Assembly (NCBI RefSeq): GCF_002276045.1
Contig: NZ_NQMR01000013.1
Location: 38,962-102,961, forward strand
DNA length: 64,000 bases
Source: Pseudoalteromonas sp. NBT06-2
GTDB lineage: Bacteria; Pseudomonadota; Gammaproteobacteria; Enterobacterales; Alteromonadaceae
Direction of reading: 5' to 3'
A model generated the notes under the pieces. It made no database searches. It saw only the letters and a list, made by a program, of their open reading frames with translations, and was not told where the DNA came from. Both the position numbers and the translations under genes were made by a program. This document shows positions 16,539 through 25,041 of the stretch, piece by piece (the first letter of the stretch is position 1; each line of letters begins with the position of its first letter).

Positions 16539-17912
16539 TTAAATTAACCAGTGAGCCATCAAAGCAATTACAGGGAGCGTAACTAAAGTACGCAGTAAAA
16601 ATATTAAAAATAGTTCCCATAAACTCACAGGTATTTTGCTGCCTAAAATTAAAGCGCCGATCTCAGACATATAAATAAGTTGCGTTACACTCATCGCTGC
16701 AATAACAAAACGTGTTATATCACTCTCAATTGTATTAGCAGCTAAAATTGATGGAATAAACATATCAGCAAAACCAACAACAATTGTTTGTGAAGCTTGT
16801 TGCGCTTCTGGGATTTGTAATAACTCTAATAAAGGAATAAATGGCATTCCTAACCATTGAAAAAATGGTGTATATTCAGCAATGATCAAAGCAGAAGTGC
16901 CAATAGCCATAACAACTGGCAATACTGCAAATACCATATCAATTGCATTTTTGAGGCCTTCTGATAATGTACCTTTGACCCCTTTAGATTTATAGGCCTT
17001 TCTAAGCGCAACATGTAATCCATGCTTAAATAATGCTTTTCCTTCTGGTAAAGCCTCGACTTCCCCTTCCCTAACCGTGCCATCTATATACACATCTTTT
17101 TTATTTCTAAGTGGTGGTAACCTTGGTACAACTAAAGCTGCGACAACCCCAGCTAAACAAACTGTAAGATAAAATGGTGCAAATAAATGCTCTAATTTCA
17201 CTTGACCAATTACTACTAAACTAAATGTAATTGATACAGCAGAAAAAGTTGTGCCTATAATAGCAGCTTCTTTTTGAGTATAAAATTTCTCTTCGTATTG
17301 TTTTGATGTCATTAAAACCCCCACACTACCATCACCTAACCAAGAAGCCACACAATTCACTGAGCTTCGTCCTGGTACTTTAAATAAAGGACGCATCACT
17401 TTTGTTAATAAAGTACCGGCAAGCTCTAATAAGCCAAAATTAAGCAATAAAGGTAATAATAATCCCGCTAAAATAAAAACAGAAAACAATACCGGCATGA
17501 GATCATGCAAAACTAAAGTCCCCGTATTGGCAGAGTAAATAGCTTCAGGTCCGACTTTAAAAAAAGTAACTAAAACAAAAATCATGCCCGTAGTACGTGT
17601 AACAAGCCAAATTAGAGAAACATCGAATAAATGGCGTAAAAAATCACGCTTCATTATGAATTTTGGCTTGAATGCTTTGGTTATTAAACTCAATAATACT
17701 GTTGTCGAAATTACGGCTAATACTATATGTGTAATATAAGCACTTGTAATACTTTGAATTTCTTTAGCTAAAATCGCAATAGGTATGGTAAAGGCTTCGC
17801 CAGTTTGAACGGGGGTCATAAATAAAAACACCCCAATTAGAGAAGGTACAATAAAAGTCAGTATTGTGCGCCAATGATATAATATTTGATTATCGATTTG
17901 TTGTGAGTTCAT
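16539..17912 (-). CDS. yjiH: YjiH family membrane protein (nucleoside-recognition/Gate domain)
   Basis: The 457-residue protein has about ten hydrophobic segments and the Gate-domain motif around VASWLGDGSVGVLMTSKQY and GFADMFIPSILA. The N-terminal HWRTILTFIVPSLIGVFLFMTP is typical of YjiH. Related Gate domains occur in nucleoside transporters and FeoB, so solute transport is likely but the substrate is unknown. It is a single gene, with a long inverted repeat just upstream of its leader (17932-17979). Confidence 0.85.
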   Translation of the reverse strand: MNSQQIDNQILYHWRTILTFIVPSLIGVFLFMTPVQTGEAFTIPIAILAKEIQSITSAYITHIVLAVISTTVLLSLITKAFKPKFIMKRDFLRHLFDVSLIWLVTRTTGMIFVLVTFFKVGPEAIYSANTGTLVLHDLMPVLFSVFILAGLLLPLLLNFGLLELAGTLLTKVMRPLFKVPGRSSVNCVASWLGDGSVGVLMTSKQYEEKFYTQKEAAIIGTTFSAVSITFSLVVIGQVKLEHLFAPFYLTVCLAGVVAALVVPRLPPLRNKKDVYIDGTVREGEVEALPEGKALFKHGLHVALRKAYKSKGVKGTLSEGLKNAIDMVFAVLPVVMAIGTSALIIAEYTPFFQWLGMPFIPLLELLQIPEAQQASQTIVVGFADMFIPSILAANTIESDITRFVIAAMSVTQLIYMSEIGALILGSKIPVSLWELFLIFLLRTLVTLPVIALMAHWLI

Positions 17913-17931
17913 AAATAAACCTCTACTGCAT

Positions 17932-17979
17932 CAATTTCATTAATTAAATTGTGATTTAACAAATTAATTAATGAAATTG
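17932..17979. repeat. Long inverted repeat upstream of yjiH
   Basis: Arms of 19 bp (CAATTTCATTAATTAAATT and its near complement) pair at 18 of 19 positions around a 10-base spacer. The repeat ends 20 bp before the yjiH start. It could be an operator, a leader hairpin or a remnant of a repeat; there is no T run after it. Confidence 0.7.
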
Positions 17980-17993
17980 CTTAATAAACTAAT

Positions 17994-18026
17994 ACATAAA
18001 AGAGCGCTAATAGCGCTCTTTTATGT
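17994..18026. terminator. Strong terminator after bamC
   Basis: ACATAAAAGAGCGCTA and TAGCGCTCTTTTATGT form a 16-bp perfect stem with a one-base centre, with T-rich flanks on both strands. It is placed to end the minus-strand bamC transcript. Confidence 0.85.
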
Positions 18027-18069
18027 ATTTCTTAAATTTTAATATTGTATATAATTTAAATTTTTATAC

Positions 18070-19131
18070 TTAAATATCAATACCTTTTTCACGTAATACT
18101 TTAACTAATGCTTGTTGTAAATCATTCATAGTACCAGGTTCTAAAGTTTCGCCTTCTTCGTCCATCCAAGTAATACTGGTGCCACCTGAATTATTTTTAT
18201 TTAATAACATTTGATATTGTCCTGACTCTAATGGTAATTCAGCAATATCATCTCCCCATATAGAATCCCAAACACTGGAGTCTGGCTTCTCATAAGTTGC
18301 AATTATTAAACCTTTATCATTTTTTAACTCATTGATTGTAAAATTTAATTTTTCTATAAATGAAGAAAAACGTTCAAAAATAGCTTCATAACTTTGTTCA
18401 GTCACTAAAGCAGCATTTCCTTGATTATCAAAACCAAGCTCTAAAGAAACAATGCCTTTTTGCTTATTCACCTCAACCGCGAGTTGACGATATTTAAAAT
18501 CAAACTGATTTACATAAGAATTCAATGCGCCTGCTTCAAGTTGTTGACGTAAAATAGGCGTTAAAGTTTCATCTTTACTTTGAAAATCTAATAATTCAGT
18601 TGTCATTGAAGCCGTTCTTTGATGCTCTTTTTGTTCAATGGTAAATTTGAATTTTTGTTTACTAACTTCCTTTTCTTCTTCCCAAAACCAAACATCTTCT
18701 ATCGTATGAATGGAATACCAGTCGGTAGATAGTTCACCTTTAGCTTCATTACTTTCTATGGCTGCTACTTTATTTTCATCAAGTAATTGATTCAACGTTG
18801 TCCACATAAAACTTTTTAAATCATCAATACCATCAGATTTATCAAAAAATATACGCGTTTGTTTATCACCTTCTTCAACCCAACTGCCCATAGCTATATT
18901 TAGAACTTGCGCTGGCGGTTTAGCCATATCACTTGGCATTGCTTTACTATATTGAGCTGGCGTCATCATATATTCAGGGTCTTGGTATGGCTTTTGAAGA
19001 TCCGCTGGCACTTTAATTTGCTCTGATACACGATAGTTTTTCTCATTATGAGCATTATTTATAAAAACACTACAACCTGATAATGCTGTGATAACACCCA
19101 ATACCAAACTTTTACGGATCCAATACTGCAC
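18070..19131 (-). CDS. bamC: Outer-membrane assembly lipoprotein BamC
   Basis: The 353-residue protein has a lipoprotein signal with LSGC (C20) and the BamC features: an N-terminal unstructured stretch rich in Pro (VPADLQKPYQDPEYMMTPAQ), then two helix-grip domains, the first with VWFWEEE and the second with GYQMLL-like GQYQMLLNKNNSGGTSITW. It is the NlpB subunit of the Bam complex that inserts beta-barrel proteins into the outer membrane, acting on the periplasmic face. In most gammaproteobacteria dapA lies directly upstream; here the upstream 279 bp are non-coding and followed by gcvR, so dapA has moved elsewhere. Confidence 0.93.
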   Translation of the reverse strand: MQYWIRKSLVLGVITALSGCSVFINNAHNEKNYRVSEQIKVPADLQKPYQDPEYMMTPAQYSKAMPSDMAKPPAQVLNIAMGSWVEEGDKQTRIFFDKSDGIDDLKSFMWTTLNQLLDENKVAAIESNEAKGELSTDWYSIHTIEDVWFWEEEKEVSKQKFKFTIEQKEHQRTASMTTELLDFQSKDETLTPILRQQLEAGALNSYVNQFDFKYRQLAVEVNKQKGIVSLELGFDNQGNAALVTEQSYEAIFERFSSFIEKLNFTINELKNDKGLIIATYEKPDSSVWDSIWGDDIAELPLESGQYQMLLNKNNSGGTSITWMDEEGETLEPGTMNDLQQALVKVLREKGIDI

Positions 19132-19410
19132 TTATTATTCTCCTTAGCATGCCAAATTTTATTTCTATTATATGAGTCGACTATGCTCTATTTGGTTCAA
19201 AATATGATTCAAAAATATTATCTCATTTCATGAACTGCTCATAATACGAGTAGATTGCTTGAAAATCATTCAGTTATTACATAAAAGCAATAAAGTTGTG
19301 CAATCGGAGCCTATATTACTTTCCTGAGCTACTAAAAACAAGAATGCAGAGTGTTTCTATTACTAATGTGCTAAACTTCGGGCCCAACGTAGGGGTACAT
19401 GGGTAAATAA

Positions 19411-19944
19411 ATGTCTGGATTTTCAAATCAACAACTCGTTTTAACTGCAATCGGTGATGATCGAACCGGAATTGTTGCTGAGTTAACACAGTTAGTGAGT
19501 GAGTGTAGCTGTAACATTATTGATAGCCGAATTGCTATTTTAGGTAACGAATTTTCTATTATAATGCTTTTATCTGGAGATATGTCAGCGATCAGCCGCA
19601 TTGAGCATACGATCCCAGTAAGAAGCATGGAAATGGGTTTACTCACTATGATGAAGCGAACAACCAATCGAACAGGCTGTGAGTTTTTTGCTGGCTATAC
19701 GCTTGAATATAAAGGCCTTGATATCGAAGGTACGCTAAGTAAAGTCGCCTCATTTTTAGCTGAAGATAATATTGATATCTGTTCTTTGAAATCTGACACA
19801 TATGAGCAAGACAATCAGCTTTATATGTGTTCAACTTTAGAAATAAATGTCGCTGTTGAAACCGCTTTAGATAATTTCAAACTTAAGTTTGAAAGTTTAT
19901 GCACAGAGCTAAACCTTAAATCTATACTACGCCGAATACGCTAA
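19411..19944 (+). CDS. gcvR: GcvR-like glycine cleavage regulator (two ACT domains)
   Basis: The 177-residue protein consists of two ACT domains (about 8-85, starting LVLTAIGDDRTGIVAELTQL, and 93-165, starting FAGYTLEYKGLDIEGTLSKVA), as in GcvR. In E. coli GcvR binds GcvA and turns it into a repressor of the glycine cleavage operon when glycine is low. Its place next to bcp and one gene from bamC is the conserved order in Shewanella and relatives. Start ATG at 19411. No gcvA is present in this window. Confidence 0.85.
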   Translation: MSGFSNQQLVLTAIGDDRTGIVAELTQLVSECSCNIIDSRIAILGNEFSIIMLLSGDMSAISRIEHTIPVRSMEMGLLTMMKRTTNRTGCEFFAGYTLEYKGLDIEGTLSKVASFLAEDNIDICSLKSDTYEQDNQLYMCSTLEINVAVETALDNFKLKFESLCTELNLKSILRRIR

Positions 19945-19987
19945 CAACCCGAATTCAGGTTAATTTTAATAATACTAGGATCCAAAA

Positions 19988-20461
19988 ATGAACACTTTAG
20001 TTGCTGGTGATAAAGCCCCACTATTCTCTTTACAAGATCAAAATGGACAAACTATAGACCTTTGTGAACTATTAAAAAAACAACAAGTATTAGTATACTT
20101 TTACCCTAAAGCTATGACACCTGGGTGCATTATTCAAGCAGAGCATTTACGTGACCAAAAAGCAGCGTTAGCCAAACTCAATACAATATCAGTTGGGATT
20201 AGCCCAGATCCAGTAAAGAAATTAAAGAACTTTGAAATAAAAAAAGAATTAAATTTCACATTATTATCAGATGAAGATCATCAAATTGCTGATGAATTTG
20301 GCGTATGGGGATTAAAAAAATTTATGGGTAAAGAGTACGATGGTATACATAGATTAAGTTTCTTAATATCTCAAGATGGTACAATTAAACATGTTTTTAA
20401 TAAATTCAAAACAAAAGAACACCATCAAGTAGTAATTGATTTTTTAACAGAAAATCAATAA
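19988..20461 (+). CDS. bcp: Thioredoxin-dependent peroxiredoxin, Bcp family
   Basis: The 157-residue protein has the peroxiredoxin active site YFYPKAMTPGC with peroxidatic C47, and the family C-terminal VFNKFKTKEHHQVVIDFL. It reduces hydrogen and organic peroxides in the cytoplasm. The resolving cysteine of E. coli Bcp (five residues downstream, in PGCxxxxC) is replaced by Glu (E52), so this copy should act as a 1-Cys enzyme; C26 is the only other cysteine. It follows gcvR by 43 bp on the same strand and is likely in one operon. Confidence 0.93.
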   Translation: MNTLVAGDKAPLFSLQDQNGQTIDLCELLKKQQVLVYFYPKAMTPGCIIQAEHLRDQKAALAKLNTISVGISPDPVKKLKNFEIKKELNFTLLSDEDHQIADEFGVWGLKKFMGKEYDGIHRLSFLISQDGTIKHVFNKFKTKEHHQVVIDFLTENQ

Positions 20462-20634
20462 TCGTTTTTTATATTTTTATATTTAATCTCAACTTAGTTT
20501 AAGAAATGACGAGCCTATTACAAATGAATTCACTGCACAAGTGAATAAAAAAGCTTCTAGAGGAATATTTATTAAACTGAGCTGATGGTTATTTAATATT
20601 GAGTTATTAGATGACATAATACTTAATATCCTAA

Positions 20635-21705
20635 TTAAGCTTCTTTTATTATCATCTTTTCTTCAGTTGTCCAAGCATTTAATAGCGCTCGTACCAATGA
20701 AGCTAATGGAATAGCAAAAAACACTCCCCAAAATCCCCATAAACCGCCAAAAAACAATACTGCAACAATTATATAAACGGGATTTAAATCTACCGCTTCG
20801 GAAAATAATAGAGGCACTAACACATTACCATCTAGTACTTGAATTACCCCGTAGGCTATTAATAAATACCAGAACTCTGGCGCCAAACCAAATTGAAATA
20901 AAGCAACAGCAGCAACTGGAATTGTAACTAATGCTGCTCCAACAAAGGGTATTAATACAGATAACCCAACTAATACCCCCAACAGAGCAGCATATCGTAA
21001 ATCAAATATTGCAAAAGCAATAAATGAAGCTCCGCCAATGATTACAATTTCAATGACCTTACCACGGATATAATTCATTATTTGCTGATTCATTTCATGC
21101 CATACTTGGCTTATTAAACGTCTTTGTTTTGGTAAAAAGGTTTCAATACCTGAAGTGAGTTCTATTTTATCTTTAAGCATAAAAAACACTAAAAGTGGCA
21201 CCAGTATTAAATATATCATCCAAGCCACAACATCTTTTAATGACGTTAAAGAAAAAGATAAAATTTGCTGACCAAACTCTAATACCTTACTTTCGACATT
21301 TGAAACAATATTCTGAATTTGTTGTGCATTGATTAATTCAGGGTGGCGCTCAGGTAAATGCATTAAAAATGATTTTCCTTGCTCTAACATAGAAGGTGCT
21401 TCTTGCAGTAAATTTGCTGCCTGCTGCCAAAGTACAGGTACCATAGTCACAAAAACGGCGATCATAACACCTGCAAATAATAACATGACACTCGCACATG
21501 CTGATAATCGGGCTAAGCCTAAATTTTGTAATTTTATAACTGGCCACTCTAGTAGATATGCAATTACCAAGGCAACAAGTACAGGTATAATTAAAGAACC
21601 CACAAAATACAATAGTGCAACTAAAGCTATCAATAAAAAAAATAAGGTGACTGCATGAGGATCTGAAAATTTACGTTCATACCAAGATTTTAAAAATTCT
21701 AACAC
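20635..21705 (-). CDS. perM: AI-2E family transporter, PerM-like
   Basis: The 356-residue protein has about eight membrane helices with the AI-2E/PerM pattern: N-terminal FFLLIALVALLYFVGSLIIPVLVALVIAYLLEW, central LPKQRRLISQVW, and C-terminal VQ-VLDGNVLVPLLFSEAVDLNPV-type pore segment. Members include TqsA (autoinducer-2 export) and sodium-proton antiporters; the actual substrate of PerM is uncertain. It is immediately downstream of the tusA-like gene with no gap, implying translational coupling. Confidence 0.88.
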   Translation of the reverse strand: MLEFLKSWYERKFSDPHAVTLFFLLIALVALLYFVGSLIIPVLVALVIAYLLEWPVIKLQNLGLARLSACASVMLLFAGVMIAVFVTMVPVLWQQAANLLQEAPSMLEQGKSFLMHLPERHPELINAQQIQNIVSNVESKVLEFGQQILSFSLTSLKDVVAWMIYLILVPLLVFFMLKDKIELTSGIETFLPKQRRLISQVWHEMNQQIMNYIRGKVIEIVIIGGASFIAFAIFDLRYAALLGVLVGLSVLIPFVGAALVTIPVAAVALFQFGLAPEFWYLLIAYGVIQVLDGNVLVPLLFSEAVDLNPVYIIVAVLFFGGLWGFWGVFFAIPLASLVRALLNAWTTEEKMIIKEA

Positions 21706-21954
21706 TTAAATATTCCCTCTGACTAAATTAATGATCAACTCATTATTACTATCACAGTTTTGTATTTGATATTTAAATTTATGAAAAATTAAATATCGTT
21801 CAATATCTTTAATATCCGAATTACTTAATATTAAAAATGTAATCGTATCAAGGCCTTTTTCTTGCTCTTTATTTATTAAAGCTAATTTCAATTGATACTT
21901 AAATTGAACGAAAAACTGAGGACACTGATAATGTGTTAAATCATATTTAACCAT
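21706..21954 (-). CDS. TusA/SirA-like sulfurtransferase-type protein
   Basis: Starting from ATG at 21954 gives 82 residues, the usual TusA length; a longer frame would need TTG at 22008. The N-terminus VKYDLTHYQCPQFFVQFKYQL keeps the TusA pattern of a hydrophobic strand followed by CP and a helix (TusA: LDLxGLxCPxPxxxxK), and the rest fits the alpha/beta fold. Gene order perM next to tusA next to bepA is conserved in Shewanella-like genomes. It is diverged, so it may carry persulfide sulfur like TusA or have another role. It abuts perM. Confidence 0.65.
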   Translation of the reverse strand: MVKYDLTHYQCPQFFVQFKYQLKLALINKEQEKGLDTITFLILSNSDIKDIERYLIFHKFKYQIQNCDSNNELIINLVRGNI

Positions 21955-22122
21955 TAAAGCTGCAATTATAAATAAATATTTTGCAATAATAACGGCAAAG
22001 TAAAACAAATGGAATCTAATCTATACTCTAACTAAATGAATCATCTAACTTAAGGTGGTTTAGGTGTACCAAAAGGAAACAATGCATTATGCTTATATAA
22101 GGTAAAGAATAGGTATAAGTTA

Positions 22123-22788
22123 ATGACATCCCAAAATGATAAAGCACAATTGCCAAGTAACCCAACATTAAAGGATGTTAACTGGTACAAAAAACAATTA
22201 AATTGGGGGGAGTTACCGCCCTTTTATCATTTAGTAGCTTCATCATTAGGTGAATCTGAAGGCATTTTGACTCATGGCTTTGATACTGCAATAAAACGCA
22301 TAATAGATAAGCGTAATTGGAATTTAGACCTCCTTGGCGGTACTGATAGTAATTCTAACGGTATTATTTGTGAAAATAAGCCGAGAATTGCACTTTATCA
22401 AGTATTTACTGATAGAGGCTTTGAATTACAAGTCTTTCCTTATGCTAAAAATATCGAAATAAATCATTTCGTCAAAGATAATAAGTTAATGGAATTCGTG
22501 GTATGGGATCCCCACTCAATGAGGCTCATTCTAAGAATTAACCAATTACATAAATATATACAATTTTATTTTCAAAGAGGCGATGAAGCTGATAAAGCAC
22601 TCATAATACATGCCCATAAACTTGTACTTAGAATAATAAATTTTTTAAAACAAGAATTGAACATTATTAAGATTAATGGGGTCTCAATTAAACAGTATTA
22701 TGATCTATGTGAAAATAAAACTTCGCTAGATCAAGATGAATTGATGCTTGGGCAGTTAATGATGAATGAACAAGCAAACAAGGAATGA
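22123..22788 (+). CDS. Conserved-looking hypothetical protein coupled to bepA
   Basis: I do not recognise this 221-residue protein. It has no signal peptide, membrane helix or cysteine pair of note. Visible segments are LNWGELPPFYHLVASSLGES, a region with FELQVFPYAKNIEIN, and helices near HAHKLVLRIINFLKQEL. The stop codon is one base before the bepA-like start and contains its ribosome site AAGGA, so the two are translationally coupled. It lies divergent from the tusA-like gene. The context suggests an accessory to the periplasmic protease or to the envelope, but the lack of a signal peptide argues for a cytoplasmic protein. Confidence 0.6.
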   Translation: MTSQNDKAQLPSNPTLKDVNWYKKQLNWGELPPFYHLVASSLGESEGILTHGFDTAIKRIIDKRNWNLDLLGGTDSNSNGIICENKPRIALYQVFTDRGFELQVFPYAKNIEINHFVKDNKLMEFVVWDPHSMRLILRINQLHKYIQFYFQRGDEADKALIIHAHKLVLRIINFLKQELNIIKINGVSIKQYYDLCENKTSLDQDELMLGQLMMNEQANKE

Positions 22789-22789
22789 A

Positions 22790-24238
22790 ATGAATAATAG
22801 AAAAAAATTGTCACGATTTGTTATCAGCACATTGTTATTATCTTCAACTGTATTAGCACAATCAAGCTTTAAACTTCCCGATTTAGGCACATCCGCCCTG
22901 CAAATACTACCATTAGAAAAAGAAAAAGCAATTGGCGAAATCATGATGATGAAAATAAAAAGTTCATCACCGATTATCCAAGACCCTTTATTAGATGAAT
23001 ATCTTACAAGTATTGGTAATCGTTTAGTTGCCCATGCTGATGATATTCGATTTCCATTTGAATTTTTTTGGATTAAAAATGACGAAATAAATGCATTTGC
23101 ATTTTATGGTGGTCATATCGGTGTTCACGCAGGTTTAATTGTAAAATCAGAAAATGAAAGTCAGTTTGCTTCAGTATTAGGTCACGAAATCGCTCACGTT
23201 ACCCAAAGACATTTAGCACGACGATTACAAAAACAGCGAGATAATTCCGGCTTAACTTTAGCTGGCATGGTTGCAGGAATATTAACAACCATAGTCAATC
23301 CTGAAGCGGGCATGGCAATTATTTCAGCCAATCAAACTCAAAGCATGTTAAGTAAAATGACACACAGCCGTGGCGCAGAACAAGAAGCCGACCGTATCGG
23401 AATGTCTATTTTAAACAACTCAGGATTTGATCCTCGAGCCTCAAGTAGATTTTTAGCTAAACTATCAGCTCAATTAAGATTTAAGCAAAAACCACCTGTA
23501 TTTTTATTATCTCATCCTCTACCTGATAGCCGAGTGTCAGATATTCGTTTACGAGCGCAACAATTTCCTGAAAAATTTATTGATTCAAATCTTGATTTTT
23601 TATTAGCTAAGAGCCGGATTAAAGCACGTTTCACTTCAACGTCAGAAAAAGCAGAGATACAATTCAGAAGCGATATTAAAAAACATCAATTTTCAGATAG
23701 AACGGCTGCAAAATATGGTCTTACTTTAACCTTAATTGATCAGAAAAAACTTGAAGAAGCTGAAATCATTTTAACTCAATTGTTAAAAACAGACCCATCA
23801 AACTTATTTTATCTAGATAGTAAAACTGACTTATTAATTGCACAAAAAAATACCCAAGCTGCTTTAACTTTATTAAAAGAGCACTATCAATTAAAGCCTA
23901 ATAACCAAGTAATCACCTTAAACTATGCCAATGCAGCGATTGAAGCCAAAGATTACGTATTAGCAGAACGTTTATTAAAGTATTTTTTGCTTGATAAACC
24001 CGATCATCCTTTAGGTAAAGACCTAATGGCTCAAAATTACAAAATGCAAAAGAATCAATCTGCGTATCATGAAATACGTGCGAGTATCTTGATAGACCAT
24101 GGCGCGTATCAACAGGCATCAGATGAAATTCAAAAAGCACTTAACTTCATTGAAAAAACTGATGATATTAAGCGCCAACGCCTTAAAGCGCTATTAAAAC
24201 AATATCGCCAAATGCAAAAAGAATTAGCAAAGTTGTAG
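22790..24238 (+). CDS. bepA: M48-family periplasmic metalloprotease/chaperone, BepA-like
   Basis: With ATG at 22790 (AAGGA six bases upstream) the 482-residue product has a clean signal peptide MNNRKKLSRFVISTLLLSST-VLAQ; the frame extends eight codons further upstream, but that start lacks a ribosome site. The zinc site HExxH (H132-E133-xx-H136 in LGHEIAHVTQRH), the EADRIGM third ligand and C-terminal TPR repeats (about 300-470) match BepA (YfgC), which degrades misfolded LptD and helps outer-membrane assembly. It is coupled to the gene before it. A MITE copy follows nine bases after the stop. Confidence 0.92.
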   Translation: MNNRKKLSRFVISTLLLSSTVLAQSSFKLPDLGTSALQILPLEKEKAIGEIMMMKIKSSSPIIQDPLLDEYLTSIGNRLVAHADDIRFPFEFFWIKNDEINAFAFYGGHIGVHAGLIVKSENESQFASVLGHEIAHVTQRHLARRLQKQRDNSGLTLAGMVAGILTTIVNPEAGMAIISANQTQSMLSKMTHSRGAEQEADRIGMSILNNSGFDPRASSRFLAKLSAQLRFKQKPPVFLLSHPLPDSRVSDIRLRAQQFPEKFIDSNLDFLLAKSRIKARFTSTSEKAEIQFRSDIKKHQFSDRTAAKYGLTLTLIDQKKLEEAEIILTQLLKTDPSNLFYLDSKTDLLIAQKNTQAALTLLKEHYQLKPNNQVITLNYANAAIEAKDYVLAERLLKYFLLDKPDHPLGKDLMAQNYKMQKNQSAYHEIRASILIDHGAYQQASDEIQKALNFIEKTDDIKRQRLKALLKQYRQMQKELAKL

Positions 24239-24246
24239 ACAGGGCC

Positions 24247-24513
24247 TATACCCAAGCCACTTGATAATGCTTGTTTCAGAACTTATCAGGTGAGTTAGCA
24301 CAAGGCATATCATTTTAGGAATGCTTATTGCCTTTCAAACTGATGTAACGTAGTGATTACTTACCTGATAAATTCCCTACGGGCGGGTTTTAAATGGTCA
24401 ACTACCGCGTTATCTATGTTGATAAGGGAATAACCATTACCTGCAATAAATGTCTTGTAATTGACCATTTAAACTCCCGCTGAAATCATGTATTTCCAAG
24501 TAGCTTCGGTATA
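24247..24513. mobile_element. MITE-like element, copy 2 (267 bp)
   Basis: This copy has the same length, terminal inverted repeats (TATACCCAAGCCACTTG on the left, CAAGTAGCTTCGGTATA on the right) and internal inverted repeats as copy 1 at 3356-3622, differing at about nine positions. It separates bepA from arsC, genes that in related genomes lie next to each other in one block. Confidence 0.88.
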
Positions 24514-24600
24514 GAGGTTAATAAAACATCATGGGTACATTCAACGTCACCATGTAAAAATCGAAACTTCGAATCTAGCATTTCTATGTCGTTTAAGTAT

Positions 24601-24680
24601 AAAATAGCGCTTTAATTTTTATTAGTGAACATTTTGCTTTTCACTTAAAATGTTTAAACAAAAATTTACGCTATTTTTTA
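24601..24680 (+). promoter_or_regulatory. Structured leader upstream of arsC
   Basis: AAAATAGCG (24601-24609) pairs with CGCTATTTT (24669-24677), and AACATTTT (24628-24635) pairs with AAAATGTT (24647-24654) inside it. A T run follows the outer stem, directly before the AGGA ribosome site of arsC. It looks like an attenuator or a terminator read from upstream; the function is inference. Confidence 0.45.
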
Positions 24681-24693
24681 TTTAGGATTTAAC

Positions 24694-25041
24694 ATGACAA
24701 TTCAAATTTATCACAACCCAAGATGCTCGAAGTCTCGTCAAACGCTTATATTACTAGAAGAAAATAGCATAAAACCAGACATTGTTGAATATTTAAAATC
24801 TGCACCAAATGTATCAGAGATAACATCGCTTATCACAAAACTCGGTTTTGATTCTGCTCGCCAATTAATGCGTACAAAAGAAGATCTATATAAAGAACTC
24901 AATCTTAAAGATGAAAATTCAGAATCTGCATTAATTGAAGCCATGGCAGAAAATCCAAAGTTAATTGAACGTCCTATTGTGGTAAATGGTGATAAAGCTG
25001 CGATTGGTCGCCCACCCAAAAGCGTATTAGAAATTATTTAA
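24694..25041 (+). CDS. arsC: Arsenate reductase-like protein (glutaredoxin type, YfgD)
   Basis: The 115-residue protein shows the ArsC/YfgD active-site region IYHNPRCSKSRQTL with C11-like cysteine, LMRTKEDLY in the middle and RPIVVNGDKAAIGRPP near the end, the arginine pattern expected for binding the arsenate-glutathione adduct. In this position (beside bepA and wrbA) it corresponds to YfgD, whose role in arsenate resistance is not established. The stop codon overlaps the wrbA start by one base, so they form an operon. Confidence 0.9.
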   Translation: MTIQIYHNPRCSKSRQTLILLEENSIKPDIVEYLKSAPNVSEITSLITKLGFDSARQLMRTKEDLYKELNLKDENSESALIEAMAENPKLIERPIVVNGDKAAIGRPPKSVLEII

